From: Methanocorpusculum sp.
Lineage (GTDB): Archaea; Halobacteriota; Methanomicrobia; Methanomicrobiales; Methanocorpusculaceae
Assembly (NCBI GenBank): GCA_029987115.1
Contig: DALTWK010000005.1
Location: 1-64,000, forward strand
Length of the DNA stretch: 64,000 nucleotides
Reading direction: 5' to 3'
The position numbers were made by a program, and so were the translations under genes. Positions 7,600 through 16,536 of the stretch are shown one piece after another (within the stretch, counting starts at the first letter, position 1; every line of letters starts with the position of its first letter). The notes below the pieces were generated by a model. It ran no database searches, was not told the DNA's origin, and saw only the letters and a program-made list of their open reading frames with translations.

Positions 7600-9081
7600 A
7601 TGCTGAATATCACTACGTTTCTTGATGCGAATGCTCGCCGTCTTGACAAACAAGTATTCCACTGCCCCGAAAGAAACACCTCGTACACATCGCAGGAAAT
7701 CCTGGCTATTTGTTCAGAAATTGCACGTGCTCTTCTTGCATCTGGTATAAACAAAGGCGACCGCGTCATGCTGTATATGAATAGCACGCCGGAATATCTC
7801 TTCTCCTACTTTGCGGTTTGGCGTATCGGGGCTATTGCCGTTCCGACTAATCGTGTCTACACGGAAAGCGAACTACAATACATGCTGACGGACTCTGGTG
7901 CCAAGGTAATCATAACGGATTTTGAAGGTGCAAAGATTGCGAGGAATCTCAATGTTATAATATACGTTCCAGAAAATATCGAAGCTTTTCGTAAAACCGA
8001 AGTTCTTCCTCCGGCAAAGACTGAGTTCAACGACGTCTGTCAACTTCAATATACATCAGGAACCACCGGGCGACCAAAAGGTGCCATGCTTACTCATGGC
8101 AACTGGTTCACGGCTATCCATAACGAATGTGATGTTCTAGCCCTTAATCAGAATGATGTTTACCTCGGCATCTATCCGATGGGGCATGTGGGTCTTTCTT
8201 GGGGGATTGCCGCTATGCGTTCTGGTGCTCTCTATGTAATGATGGAGCGCTACGAACCGGAAGCCTACTTGGCCCATTGTGAAACGTATAAGGTTAACGT
8301 TTTGGCAGGAATGCCTCCCGTAATCCACTACCTATGCGAAGCTCCGGAAGGAACGGAAAAACGCCTTGAAACTGTCCGTGAAATTATCTCTGGAGGTGGC
8401 CCTCTCCACAACGGTATCTGGAAGAACTTCCATGAGAGATACAGCATTCCTATTGTCAATGCTTACGGGTTATCAGAAACCGTTGTCATAGGTACCGGAA
8501 CTGTAATTCGTCCTGTGGACTATTCAACCGCTGATCGCTTTGAAAGCGTAGGTCACCCCGTCTGTTTTTCAGAAGTAAAGATTGTCGATGAGGGAGACCC
8601 CTCCAAGGAAAAGGCAACTGGAATCAGTGGGGAAATTGCCCTTCGTGGACCAGCTGTTGCGCTTGGATACTGGAACATGCCGGAAGAAACCAAGGAAGCG
8701 TTCCTAGAGAGCGGATGGTTTTTGACAGGTGATGTTGGTTATCTTGATCAAGATAACCGTCTTTGTATCACGGATCGCAAGAAGGACATGATTGTGATGT
8801 CTGGATGGAAAATATATCCAACCGAGGTTGAAGATGCCCTTCTGAAATATAGTAAAGTATCAGAAATCGCCATATTTGGCATCCCTCATGAACACCGTGG
8901 AGAAATCCCCGTGGCGGCAGTCGTCTGGAAAGAAGAAGCAGATGAATCAGGTCTTCTTTCGTTTGCAAAAGATCATCTCGCCGGATACAAGATTCCACGA
9001 AAAATCATTAGTGTTGATGCCCTTCCGCGCGTCAATGGGTGGAAATTGCTCAGAAGAGAGTTGCGGGAAAAATATTCCTAA
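7600..9081 (+). CDS. AMP-forming acyl-CoA (possibly arylacetate-CoA) ligase
   Basis: A 493-residue ANL-superfamily ligase that activates a carboxylic acid with ATP and CoA. Motifs in order: P-loop YTSGTTGRPKGAM, then NAYGLSE (A5), TGDVGYLD (A7), RKKDMIVMSGWKIYP (A8) and PRVNGWKLLRREL (A10). The catalytic Lys of A10 is kept, but the usual Gly before it is Trp. The gene is convergent with iorAB. In methanogens, arylacetates are activated to CoA thioesters and then carboxylated by IOR to make aromatic 2-oxo acids, so an arylacetate substrate is likely. Fatty acids or benzoate-type substrates cannot be excluded. Confidence 0.88.
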   Translation: MLNITTFLDANARRLDKQVFHCPERNTSYTSQEILAICSEIARALLASGINKGDRVMLYMNSTPEYLFSYFAVWRIGAIAVPTNRVYTESELQYMLTDSGAKVIITDFEGAKIARNLNVIIYVPENIEAFRKTEVLPPAKTEFNDVCQLQYTSGTTGRPKGAMLTHGNWFTAIHNECDVLALNQNDVYLGIYPMGHVGLSWGIAAMRSGALYVMMERYEPEAYLAHCETYKVNVLAGMPPVIHYLCEAPEGTEKRLETVREIISGGGPLHNGIWKNFHERYSIPIVNAYGLSETVVIGTGTVIRPVDYSTADRFESVGHPVCFSEVKIVDEGDPSKEKATGISGEIALRGPAVALGYWNMPEETKEAFLESGWFLTGDVGYLDQDNRLCITDRKKDMIVMSGWKIYPTEVEDALLKYSKVSEIAIFGIPHEHRGEIPVAAVVWKEEADESGLLSFAKDHLAGYKIPRKIISVDALPRVNGWKLLRRELREKYS

Positions 9082-9088
9082 AAACTAT

Positions 9089-9673
9089 TTAAAGTCCAAC
9101 CTTTTTTCCAAGGTTGAACGCATTTTCGTTTATTTCCACTGTCTTAGGTGGAACATTTCTTCTGACAGCTTCTAGGAGCGATGTGCTTGCCAGAGGGAGT
9201 GTGTGAGATGCTGCACCGAGAAGCACAATGTTCGCTGCTAGGGGGCTGCCAGCGGTTGTGGCGATTTCGGTTGCATTGACTAGTATGACATTCACACCAG
9301 TTGCTTTCAACTGCTCTTCGACATCTTCAATCTTTGGGATATTAAGCTTATTAGAGAAGACCGATGTCGGAACCACCATTTCGCGGTTGACAATCATGGT
9401 TCCGTTTTGTTTCAGATAATGGCGGTAACGGAGCGCTTCCAACACATCAAAGGCAATCAAAAGGTCTGCAGTTCCAGGTGCAATCAGTGAACCATATTTA
9501 CCGTCGATTCTGATGTGGGTTTCTACGGACCCTCCTCTCTGGGACATACCGTGTGTCTCTGCACCACGCACATGGCGTCCTTCAATCACGCAGGCGTCTC
9601 CCATGACGTTGGAAGCAAGGATAGTTCCCTGTCCGCCAATACCAACAATTAAACAGTCATAACTTTTCTTCAT
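9089..9673 (-). CDS. iorB: indolepyruvate:ferredoxin oxidoreductase, beta subunit
   Basis: A 194-residue gamma-type subunit of 2-oxoacid:ferredoxin oxidoreductases. It has the GIGGQGTILASNVMGDA loop, then RGAETHGMSQRGGSV and DLLIAFDVLEALRYR, all typical of IorB. The start at 9673 overlaps the stop of iorA by ATGA, so the two are translationally coupled. A longer in-frame extension exists upstream, but it would lie inside iorA. With IorA it interconverts aryl pyruvates and aryl-acetyl-CoA plus CO2, using ferredoxin. Confidence 0.94.
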   Translation of the reverse strand: MKKSYDCLIVGIGGQGTILASNVMGDACVIEGRHVRGAETHGMSQRGGSVETHIRIDGKYGSLIAPGTADLLIAFDVLEALRYRHYLKQNGTMIVNREMVVPTSVFSNKLNIPKIEDVEEQLKATGVNVILVNATEIATTAGSPLAANIVLLGAASHTLPLASTSLLEAVRRNVPPKTVEINENAFNLGKKVGL

Positions 9674-11454
9674 TCGCGTGCACCTCTCTTGTGGATGGCT
9701 CCCGCAGGACAGATGTCGGCGCACACTCCGCAACCAGTACATAGCGATGTGGTCTTTGCTGCACTTGTTGTATCCAATTCTATTGCTGGGCAACCGTATT
9801 TGATGCATGCTCCACATTTGAGACATCTGTTTGAATCAACTACATAGCGATTACGCTTGATACCGAGACGTTTGTTCATAATGACGCATGGTTGCTTGGC
9901 GATTATAACTTTGACTCCCTTCTTTTCTTTCGCTTCTTGTAAGATTGCAATCATATGCGTCAAGTCGTATGGATCAACTGATTCAACGAAGGAAACACCA
10001 CAGGCTCTAACAATTTCTTCCAGTGATATCTTGGGAGAAACTTCTCCTCTTGCATTCATACCACTATTTGGATTTGGTTGGTGACCAGTCATAGCAGTAA
10101 TCCTGTTGTCTAGAATAACGATGGTTTGGTTTGCTCCGTTGTAAACTGCATTGATAAGTCCGTTCACACCTGTGTGTAGGAAAGTTGAGTCACCGATGGT
10201 GGATACAACTTCGGCATCTTTAACTGCATGGGCTATACCGGAACCGATAGTGATTGAAGCACCCATACAAATGGTGGTATCGACAGTTCCCATCTGTAAA
10301 CCGAGTGTATAGCACCCGATATCCGATGGGAAGATACCGTTCTTGAAGACCTTACTTAATGCATAGAAGACTGAGCGGTGCAGACAACCAGGGCAGAGAA
10401 TCGGCGGTCTAATAGGAACTTCTGCTGGTAGCGGTGCAACTGGAAATGTGCTCTTCATGAATCCCACTTTTTCTAAGAAGGAGGCAACAAGGGAAGTAGA
10501 GAGTTCTCCTTCGTAGGGTACAGTCCCATCAATCTTTCCGTGTACTGGAATGGTACCTGCAGTCTGAAGGACTGTTTCTTCTATGACAGGCATAAGCTCT
10601 TCAACAACGAGGATTTCTGTGCAACCGAAAAGTGCCTCACGGAGCCAGTCACGGTCAATTGGATATGCACCGATTTTTATGAAGGTGATATCTTCAGGGA
10701 GAATTTCCATAACATAGGATGCGGCTATTCCACCGGCGATTACGACTTTGTCACCTTTCTTATTGATTGTATTGTATCCCGCTTCAACGAGATAAGAAGA
10801 AAGGTTTTTCTGTTTCTTGGTTAACTCCATGTGGAGCGGTCTGGTGTGTGCTGGAACTACGACAAACTGCTTTGGGTCCTTCTCAAAGAATCCATTCCGC
10901 GGAGATGGTTGTTCCGGCTCGAGTTCTACATCACTTTTTGAGTGGCAGATTCTGGTGGTTGGGCGGAACAGTGAAGGAAGATTGAACTTTTCGGAGACGG
11001 CCCATGCCTCCTTGATAAAGTCATGAGCTTCCTGCACCGATGATGGATCAAAGCATGGGATCTGGGCGAATTTTGCGTATATACGCGAGTCTTGCTCGTT
11101 CTGGGAACTGTGTGCAAATGGATCATCTGCGGATAGGATGATGAATCCTCCTTTGGTTCCTGTATAGGAAGAGGTCATGAGTGGATCTGCTGCTACATTC
11201 AGTCCGACATGTTTCATAGTCACTATAGAACGAAGTCCACACCAACTTGCTGCCAGTGCGTTTTCGAACGCGACTTTCTCATTCACAGACCATTCAACGT
11301 AGTACCATGGGTCTTTTTTTGAACGGAGACAGTCGACAACCTCTGACGATGGAGTGCCTGGGTATCCTGTTGCAAAATCAATTCCTGCTTCAAGACAGGC
11401 ATGGGCAATAGCGTCGTTTCCAAGAAGATATTGTTTGGATTTCTCGTCTGCCAT
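9670..11454 (-). CDS. iorA: indolepyruvate:ferredoxin oxidoreductase, alpha subunit
   Basis: A 594-residue thiamine diphosphate enzyme. The N-terminal pyrimidine-binding region includes GYPGTPSSEVVDCL. The TPP-binding motif GDSTFLHTGVNGLINA is near residue 420. Two [4Fe-4S] motifs close the protein: CLKCGACIKYGCP and CTGCGVCADICP. The first has one extra residue before its last Cys, a variation known in IorA. The length is normal. It is first in a two-gene operon with iorB and convergent with an acyl-CoA ligase, a pairing that fits arylacetate assimilation in a methanogen. Confidence 0.96.
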   Translation of the reverse strand: MADEKSKQYLLGNDAIAHACLEAGIDFATGYPGTPSSEVVDCLRSKKDPWYYVEWSVNEKVAFENALAASWCGLRSIVTMKHVGLNVAADPLMTSSYTGTKGGFIILSADDPFAHSSQNEQDSRIYAKFAQIPCFDPSSVQEAHDFIKEAWAVSEKFNLPSLFRPTTRICHSKSDVELEPEQPSPRNGFFEKDPKQFVVVPAHTRPLHMELTKKQKNLSSYLVEAGYNTINKKGDKVVIAGGIAASYVMEILPEDITFIKIGAYPIDRDWLREALFGCTEILVVEELMPVIEETVLQTAGTIPVHGKIDGTVPYEGELSTSLVASFLEKVGFMKSTFPVAPLPAEVPIRPPILCPGCLHRSVFYALSKVFKNGIFPSDIGCYTLGLQMGTVDTTICMGASITIGSGIAHAVKDAEVVSTIGDSTFLHTGVNGLINAVYNGANQTIVILDNRITAMTGHQPNPNSGMNARGEVSPKISLEEIVRACGVSFVESVDPYDLTHMIAILQEAKEKKGVKVIIAKQPCVIMNKRLGIKRNRYVVDSNRCLKCGACIKYGCPAIELDTTSAAKTTSLCTGCGVCADICPAGAIHKRGARE

Positions 11455-11585
11455 AACTTCTATATTATTTGCATTTATTGAGGATTAATCTATGGAGGTA
11501 TATATCCGTGATATATATAAGGCTGGCAGCCTCAGAATTATTCGATGGGTATAAATACTGATAGCGCTTATCTAATTAGGTAATT

Positions 11586-11659
11586 GGGCGCGTAGCATAG
11601 CTAGGTGGTGCGCCCGGCTGATAACCGGGAGGTCATGAGTTCGAATCTCATCGTGCCCA
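11586..11659 (+). tRNA. tRNA-Ile (GAT)
   Basis: A 74-nt cloverleaf. The acceptor GGGCGCG pairs with CGTGCCC, the anticodon stem CCCGG/CCGGG encloses loop CTGATAA (anticodon GAT), the T-arm is ATGAG/CTCAT around TTCGAAT, and the discriminator is A. CCA is not encoded. The downstream sequence CATTTTTTTG is a likely T-run terminator. Confidence 0.96.
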
Positions 11660-11733
11660 TTCATTTTTTTGATATTATTCCAAGAAACTAAGGTTATCGA
11701 AAATTGTTTTTCAAAGATAAAAATTAAAAAAGA

Positions 11734-12957
11734 TTAGTCAGTTGACATCGCGTCAACTGGATTAAGATGTGCTGCTTTCCATGCTGGATAAAGACCGGAA
11801 ATTAGGCAGACTACAATACCTACCAAGAGACCTATCGGGATGTAAATAAGGACATCGAAGGAGAACAGAGAACTGAATTCTAAGCCCATAAGCATAAGGA
11901 ATGCTGGTGCAACAAGTACGGAAAGAAACACCCCGATTGCAGCTCCCAATAGACCAATGAATCCTGCTTCATAGAGGAACATCTGGAGAATTTGGTGTCG
12001 ATAGGTTCCGATACTCCTAAGGATTCCCACTTCACGTGTTCGTTCTTTCACGCTCATTAGCATAACGTTGATAATAGCGACAGCTGCAACCAATAGAGAA
12101 ATACCTGAGATTGCTGTACGGAGAATTGAGGTCAGATCGAGAATTTCGTTCATGGTATCCATTACTTCATAGGCGTTGACAACTGAGATTTTGTCATCTG
12201 AGTCATCATTCTCTTTTCCGTTCATCCGCTTCTCGATAGTTTCGGAAATTGTTGTCATTTTACTTGTGTCGTCAACAATGATAATCACAGAAGTGCATTC
12301 GGAGGAATTGTCACCGGTAATTCTTTGGTACCATTCTGGGGTTCCAATGATAGCGAAGTCGGTGCTAATGGTAAACGAAAGCATACCGGTATCTTTGGCA
12401 ATGCCTATTACACGGCAGGATATTAGATCTCCGTTCTTGTCTGGTATTTTTATGGTGCTTCCGAGATGTAGTTCGTATTTTTTGTAGGTTGATTCGCCGA
12501 CAATAACGCTGTTGGTTCCTTGTGGCCATTTACCAGATATTAGCGTTACTTGGGTCTTTAGGTCCTTTGGTTCCATTGCCTGGATAATTGTGTAAATTTT
12601 CTTATTTCCGATATATGCGTTATGCATCGCAAGCGTTGAACCGTATTTCTTCATGATGGTGTATTTGTTTGTTTGTGATTTCACAGCCAATTCAATGGTT
12701 CTGACATCCTTGTCAGTTAGGGTTTCACTTACTGAAGATGAGACTGTAAGCGTGTTAGTATTGTCGGAGACCATATTGGTAATTTCACCAGTGAAACCGC
12801 CACCTACCATTCCCATGGCACAAATGGCAAAGACACCAATGACAATTCCAATCATCGACAGAAGTGTTCGGAATTTGTTCAGTTTTAGATTGCGGATGGC
12901 AAGGGAGACTACCATAGGGGAATAGATAGAATGCCATATCTTGGGCAGTTTATTCAT
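11734..12957 (-). CDS. ABC transporter permease, MacB/FtsX type
   Basis: A 407-residue membrane permease. A transmembrane segment lies near residues 27-50 (LLSMIGIVIGVFAICAMGMV), a large extracytoplasmic MacB-like periplasmic core domain follows, and the C-terminal FtsX domain has three more segments with the signature MSVKERTREVGILRSIG. I prefer the start at 12957, which overlaps the ATPase gene stop by 8 bases, over an upstream in-frame start at 12999. It works with the ATPase and the anchored surface protein encoded just upstream. Such systems usually act as mechanotransmission machines or exporters rather than importers. The substrate is unknown. Confidence 0.92.
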   Translation of the reverse strand: MNKLPKIWHSIYSPMVVSLAIRNLKLNKFRTLLSMIGIVIGVFAICAMGMVGGGFTGEITNMVSDNTNTLTVSSSVSETLTDKDVRTIELAVKSQTNKYTIMKKYGSTLAMHNAYIGNKKIYTIIQAMEPKDLKTQVTLISGKWPQGTNSVIVGESTYKKYELHLGSTIKIPDKNGDLISCRVIGIAKDTGMLSFTISTDFAIIGTPEWYQRITGDNSSECTSVIIIVDDTSKMTTISETIEKRMNGKENDDSDDKISVVNAYEVMDTMNEILDLTSILRTAISGISLLVAAVAIINVMLMSVKERTREVGILRSIGTYRHQILQMFLYEAGFIGLLGAAIGVFLSVLVAPAFLMLMGLEFSSLFSFDVLIYIPIGLLVGIVVCLISGLYPAWKAAHLNPVDAMSTD

Positions 12958-13630
12958 CGACAATTTTCCCATCCCTGATAACGATGATACGATCAGCATA
13001 TTTTGCTGTTTCTGGATTGTGCGTTACCATCACAAGCGTTCTTCCTTGGTGATGCAGGTCACTTAATAGTTCCATAATCTGTGTACTCATCTTGGAATCG
13101 AGGTTTCCTGTTGGTTCATCACACAAAAGAAATGTTGGGTCATTTGCGAGTGCACGGGCAATTGAGACACGTTGCTGTTGACCTCCAGAAAGTTCATATG
13201 GTGTATGTTGCATTCGATCTTCGGAGAATCCTACCATCTTTAATAGCTCAGTAACTCGCCCAGTAGTATCCTTGTGTCCTGTTTTTAAGAGAAGTGGGTA
13301 CTCGACATTTTCATAGGCGGTTAAGAGACTGATAAGATTGAATTTTTGGAAAATGAATCCTATTGTGTTTAAACGGTGCTCGGTTAGTTCATCATCTGAC
13401 ATATCCGTGGTGGATACTCCGTTGATTTTGATGATTCCACTAGTTGGAACATCTAGACACCCAATCATATTCATAAGAGTGGATTTACCCGAACCCGACG
13501 GTCCCATGATTGCAACAAATTCACCTTTCTTAACTGAGAAATTTACGTGGTCTAAAGCAACGACATCTCCCGCTTTCATCGGATAAATTTTGGAAACGTC
13601 GATGAGTTCAACCACCGGAGTTTCATGCAT
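12950..13630 (-). CDS. ABC transporter ATPase, LolD/MacB type
   Basis: A 226-residue ATPase with Walker A GPSGSGKST near residue 43, Q-loop FQKFNLI, signature LSGGQQQRVSIARA, Walker B FLLCDEPTGNLD and H-loop MVTHNPE. GNLD after Walker B and the short length are typical of the LolD/MacB/FtsE group, which pairs with FtsX-type permeases. It lies between the surface-protein gene (2-base gap) and the permease (8-base overlap) in one operon. Confidence 0.96.
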   Translation of the reverse strand: MHETPVVELIDVSKIYPMKAGDVVALDHVNFSVKKGEFVAIMGPSGSGKSTLMNMIGCLDVPTSGIIKINGVSTTDMSDDELTEHRLNTIGFIFQKFNLISLLTAYENVEYPLLLKTGHKDTTGRVTELLKMVGFSEDRMQHTPYELSGGQQQRVSIARALANDPTFLLCDEPTGNLDSKMSTQIMELLSDLHHQGRTLVMVTHNPETAKYADRIIVIRDGKIVDE

Positions 13631-13632
13631 AG

Positions 13633-14844
13633 TTACTCCTTTCTTTTCTCCTTATCGATGATTCTCCCTCTTCGATAAATGACGATAACTAGGATGCCGA
13701 TAATAATCACGAGGATAATGATGATAATAGTTGCAACAATCGGGTTTCCATCAGATGAGTGATTAGTGGGGAAGATTGTGCCATCAAGCGAAATCATTTC
13801 CTCATGAATGAGTGTATTCCCGTTATCATCTTTATAGGTGAAGAGTAGAGTGATGAACTGCTCCCCATCGTTGGGAATACAGGTAACTTCAAATCCTGCA
13901 ATACTGTCTGCGTCAAGTGATCCGATTGCATAGATTGGATAGGGTTGTACAGTCTTTGCGTTCATAGCGGTGACGGTCATTCCTTTTGCAGTGGAAAGAC
14001 CGGCATTGTTTGCATCACCAGTGATGTAGAGGTACCCTGCAGAATTGTCGAGAACTAGATTATTAATAATGATGTCCGCATCGCGATTGACTGCTGTTCC
14101 GGCAACTGGGACTTGGATGGTCATGGTGTGCCAGTTATTTCCAGTGCGGTATGTAACATCAAGGTTGATAATATCGGTTTCTTCAGAGGTCGTGATGGTC
14201 AAGGCCGCTTTTCCTGCTTTTTCGGGTTCGATGGTTCCAATCAAAACAGATTCCTTGTTAGAGGTAACACCAGTTCCGGATGCGGAAACTTGGACTGCTG
14301 TGATATCGTCGGGTCTCAGGTTAGTTAACGAGAGGCCAAGTACAGCAGATTCACGCGGAATAAAGATTGCCGGACGTTGTGTAATTTCCGTATAAAAGAC
14401 ATTGCTGTCAATAATTAGTTCGAAGGTGTATTTCATATAGGTATAGTAGTTACTGAATCCGGAGTCAGAGCTGAATTCAATATAGACTTCCGGGTAAAAT
14501 ACCCCTTCATTCTTTTTGGCAGTTATTGGGAACTTGAGCGTAGTGGTTTTTCCTGCAGCGACGGATCCGAATGAGGTTAGTGTAGTTTCTGTGGAGTATG
14601 TTCCACCGGTTGAATCTCGGATTAATGCTTTGCTCATTTTCAGAGGAACTGTACCAGCATTTTCTAATACGACTGTGACAGTTCCGTGTTCTCCCGGTTG
14701 AAGAATGGATGGAGAAATTTCAAGACTTTGTACGTTATAGGTTGCATCTACATAGCTGAATCCCGCTGCCGATACAACTCCAACCAGACATAGGAAGATG
14801 ACGGCAAGGGCTACAACACCTTTCGCAATAGTGCTGAACTTCAT
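13633..14844 (-). CDS. membrane-anchored surface protein (S-layer/CARDB-like) of an ABC system
   Basis: A 403-residue extracytoplasmic protein. Residues 7-27 are a signal peptide (GVVALAVIFLCLVGVVSAAG). Several beta-rich Ig/CARDB-like repeats follow, of the kind seen in archaeal S-layer-related COG1361 proteins. A C-terminal membrane anchor (about 368-392, IVATIIIIILVIIIGILVIVI) is followed by a basic RRGR tail. It is the first gene of a three-gene operon with the MacB-type ATPase and permease, so it probably acts as the surface partner. A palindrome and TATA box sit directly upstream. Confidence 0.88.
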   Translation of the reverse strand: MKFSTIAKGVVALAVIFLCLVGVVSAAGFSYVDATYNVQSLEISPSILQPGEHGTVTVVLENAGTVPLKMSKALIRDSTGGTYSTETTLTSFGSVAAGKTTTLKFPITAKKNEGVFYPEVYIEFSSDSGFSNYYTYMKYTFELIIDSNVFYTEITQRPAIFIPRESAVLGLSLTNLRPDDITAVQVSASGTGVTSNKESVLIGTIEPEKAGKAALTITTSEETDIINLDVTYRTGNNWHTMTIQVPVAGTAVNRDADIIINNLVLDNSAGYLYITGDANNAGLSTAKGMTVTAMNAKTVQPYPIYAIGSLDADSIAGFEVTCIPNDGEQFITLLFTYKDDNGNTLIHEEMISLDGTIFPTNHSSDGNPIVATIIIIILVIIIGILVIVIYRRGRIIDKEKRKE

Positions 14845-14856
14845 GATGCCTATTTG

Positions 14857-14880
14857 TTAGTTCGCGAACTAATAAAGTAC
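14857..14880 (-). promoter_or_regulatory. palindromic operator overlapping the ABC operon promoter
   Basis: TTAGTTCGCGAACTAA at 14857-14872 is a perfect 16-base palindrome. On the minus strand it overlaps the end of a TATA-like TTTATTAG and ends 13 bases before the ATG at 14844, so it lies between the TATA box and the probable start site. That is a classic repressor position. The sequence TTCGCGAACTAA plus flank recurs at 36534-36551 with one mismatch in 18 bases. Confidence 0.6.
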
Positions 14881-14923
14881 TTCTTAATGTTCGATGCTCG
14901 GAGTATTGAAAAAAGAGAAGAAT

Positions 14924-15496
14924 TCAGACAAGTATGCCTGAGGAAAAAAACGTTACTATTGCGATTATTATTGCTGGGACAAAGACACTTGTCACGAGCT
15001 CTTTTTTTGCCATCTCCTGATTAAGAGATTTGAAACCGAAAAACCAAATTGGAACTTTCCATGCAAGGAAGACGATGCTTAATAGGAACAGAGCAATCGG
15101 TACCGGTTGGCCAACAAAGAAAACCAGAATCAGAATCACAGTGTGAAAAATGTCAATCCCTATTGCATATCCACATATTTTTAGTATTTCGCCAAAGCGG
15201 CAATTGGAATGTCCGAAAATCTTCAGACTGATGAAGAAAAGAAGCGAATCAATTATCCAAAAAACGATGGTTCCTATTACTGCGCCTGCAATTGAAAGTC
15301 CTGTTATAGTTCCAACGAACTCTTTGGGAATCGCTGATGTAGCTTCAATCTGTGTCGTACTTAACCAAGTGTAGATGCCAGAAACGACTGCACTGAGGAG
15401 AATGATTAGAAAAACAGGAAAGTTTTTCTGATTATTTTCTTCAAAGAATTTCTTTTGATCGACAAATAAATCAATTGTTTTGATGATGGGATCCAT
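14924..15496 (-). CDS. Yip1-family membrane protein
   Basis: A 190-residue polytopic membrane protein with about five hydrophobic segments (for example FPVFLIILLSAVVSGIYTWL, VIGTIVFWIIDSLLFFIS and FVPAIIIAIVTFFSSGI). The layout matches the Yip1 domain family common in methanogens, where its role is unknown. It lies upstream of the ABC operon but is separated by 79 bases containing the operon promoter, so it is probably transcribed independently. Confidence 0.75.
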   Translation of the reverse strand: MDPIIKTIDLFVDQKKFFEENNQKNFPVFLIILLSAVVSGIYTWLSTTQIEATSAIPKEFVGTITGLSIAGAVIGTIVFWIIDSLLFFISLKIFGHSNCRFGEILKICGYAIGIDIFHTVILILVFFVGQPVPIALFLLSIVFLAWKVPIWFFGFKSLNQEMAKKELVTSVFVPAIIIAIVTFFSSGILV

Positions 15497-15579
15497 ATTG
15501 CTATATTCATTTTAGGTAGTCCTTCCTGATATTCTTCGTGACTGAAGGGAACGCTTAATCTGTAATTCAAGCCAAATCT

Positions 15580-15951
15580 ATGTCTATGAAATTGAAAGTC
15601 CTTGATAAGACATTTTCCGTTTGCAAAATCGCTGATATTGCCAATATTAACAGGTTGAAACAATACATGTTTTTGGCAATATCAGATGAGGAGGTATCAT
15701 TAATTTGTCCGGAGGACAATGTCCCTGAAAATGTTCTAGTTCGGGAAAATGGATGGCGATGTTTTCGATTTGATGGTGTTCTTGATTTTTCTTTGGTTGG
15801 TGTCCTTGCTAAGGTACTGACTCTATTAGCGGATGCTGGAATTCAGATACTTGCTGTCTCAACCTACAATACTGACTATATCTTTACTAAGGAAGATGTT
15901 TTTGATGACGCAATAATTGTTCTAAAAAAGGAAGGATACGTGTTTCTTTGA
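15580..15951 (+). CDS. ACT-domain protein
   Basis: A 123-residue protein (an alternative ATG at 15586 gives 121). The second half, DFSLVGVLAKVLTLLADAGIQILAVSTYNTDYIFTKEDVFDDAI, is a clear CASTOR-like ACT domain. The first half, MKLKVLDKTFSVCKIAD, is a degenerate second one. Proteins of this COG3603-like family are thought to bind amino acids, but no function has been shown for this protein. It lies 53 bases ahead of the nicotinamidase gene. Confidence 0.82.
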   Translation: MSMKLKVLDKTFSVCKIADIANINRLKQYMFLAISDEEVSLICPEDNVPENVLVRENGWRCFRFDGVLDFSLVGVLAKVLTLLADAGIQILAVSTYNTDYIFTKEDVFDDAIIVLKKEGYVFL

Positions 15952-16004
15952 GGATAGTGTCAATAGTTAAATAGTCCCGTAGGACAATACAATACTCAGA
16001 AACT

Positions 16005-16532
16005 ATGAGCCGTCTTCTCATTGTGGTGGATTATCAGATTGATTTTGTCTCCGGATCCCTAGGTAATCCCTATTCGTTAGAAATTGAAGTCGTCATCGCG
16101 GAAAAACTGCGGCATGCACATGCGGTAGGAGATGATGTTATCTTTACCCTTGATACTCACAACGAAAACTATCTTCAAACACAGGAAGGACGAAAACTTC
16201 CAGTTGAGCACTGTATCAGGGGGACTAAAGGACATGCTTTGTATGGTAAAGTTGCATTGGAGCAGAAGGGTAGTGACCTTATCTTCGAAAAGTCGACATT
16301 TCCGTCAGGTGATTTATATATATACCTTAAAGACAAAGCCTACGATACCATTGAGATAGTTGGTGTTGTCACCGACATATGTGTCATCAGCAATGCTGTA
16401 ATCGTTAAAGCAGCCTTACCCGAAGCGGAAATCATCATTGATGCAAAAGCGGTTGCATCAAATGATAAACAAAAACAGGAGGAAGCGCTCGATATCATGG
16501 AGTCGCTTCAGATTAAGGTACTCAATAGGTGA
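16005..16532 (+). CDS. pncA: nicotinamidase (isochorismatase fold)
   Basis: A 175-residue cysteine hydrolase that converts nicotinamide to nicotinate in NAD salvage. The catalytic triad Asp9 (VVDYQIDF), Lys96 (FEKSTF) and Cys126 (VTDICVISNA) is intact. The metal ligands Asp50, His52 (DTHNENY) and His69 (EHC) are present. The next gene is nicotinate phosphoribosyltransferase, 4 bases on, which uses the product and confirms the assignment. Confidence 0.94.
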   Translation: MSRLLIVVDYQIDFVSGSLGNPYSLEIEVVIAEKLRHAHAVGDDVIFTLDTHNENYLQTQEGRKLPVEHCIRGTKGHALYGKVALEQKGSDLIFEKSTFPSGDLYIYLKDKAYDTIEIVGVVTDICVISNAVIVKAALPEAEIIIDAKAVASNDKQKQEEALDIMESLQIKVLNR

Positions 16533-16536
16533 TTTC

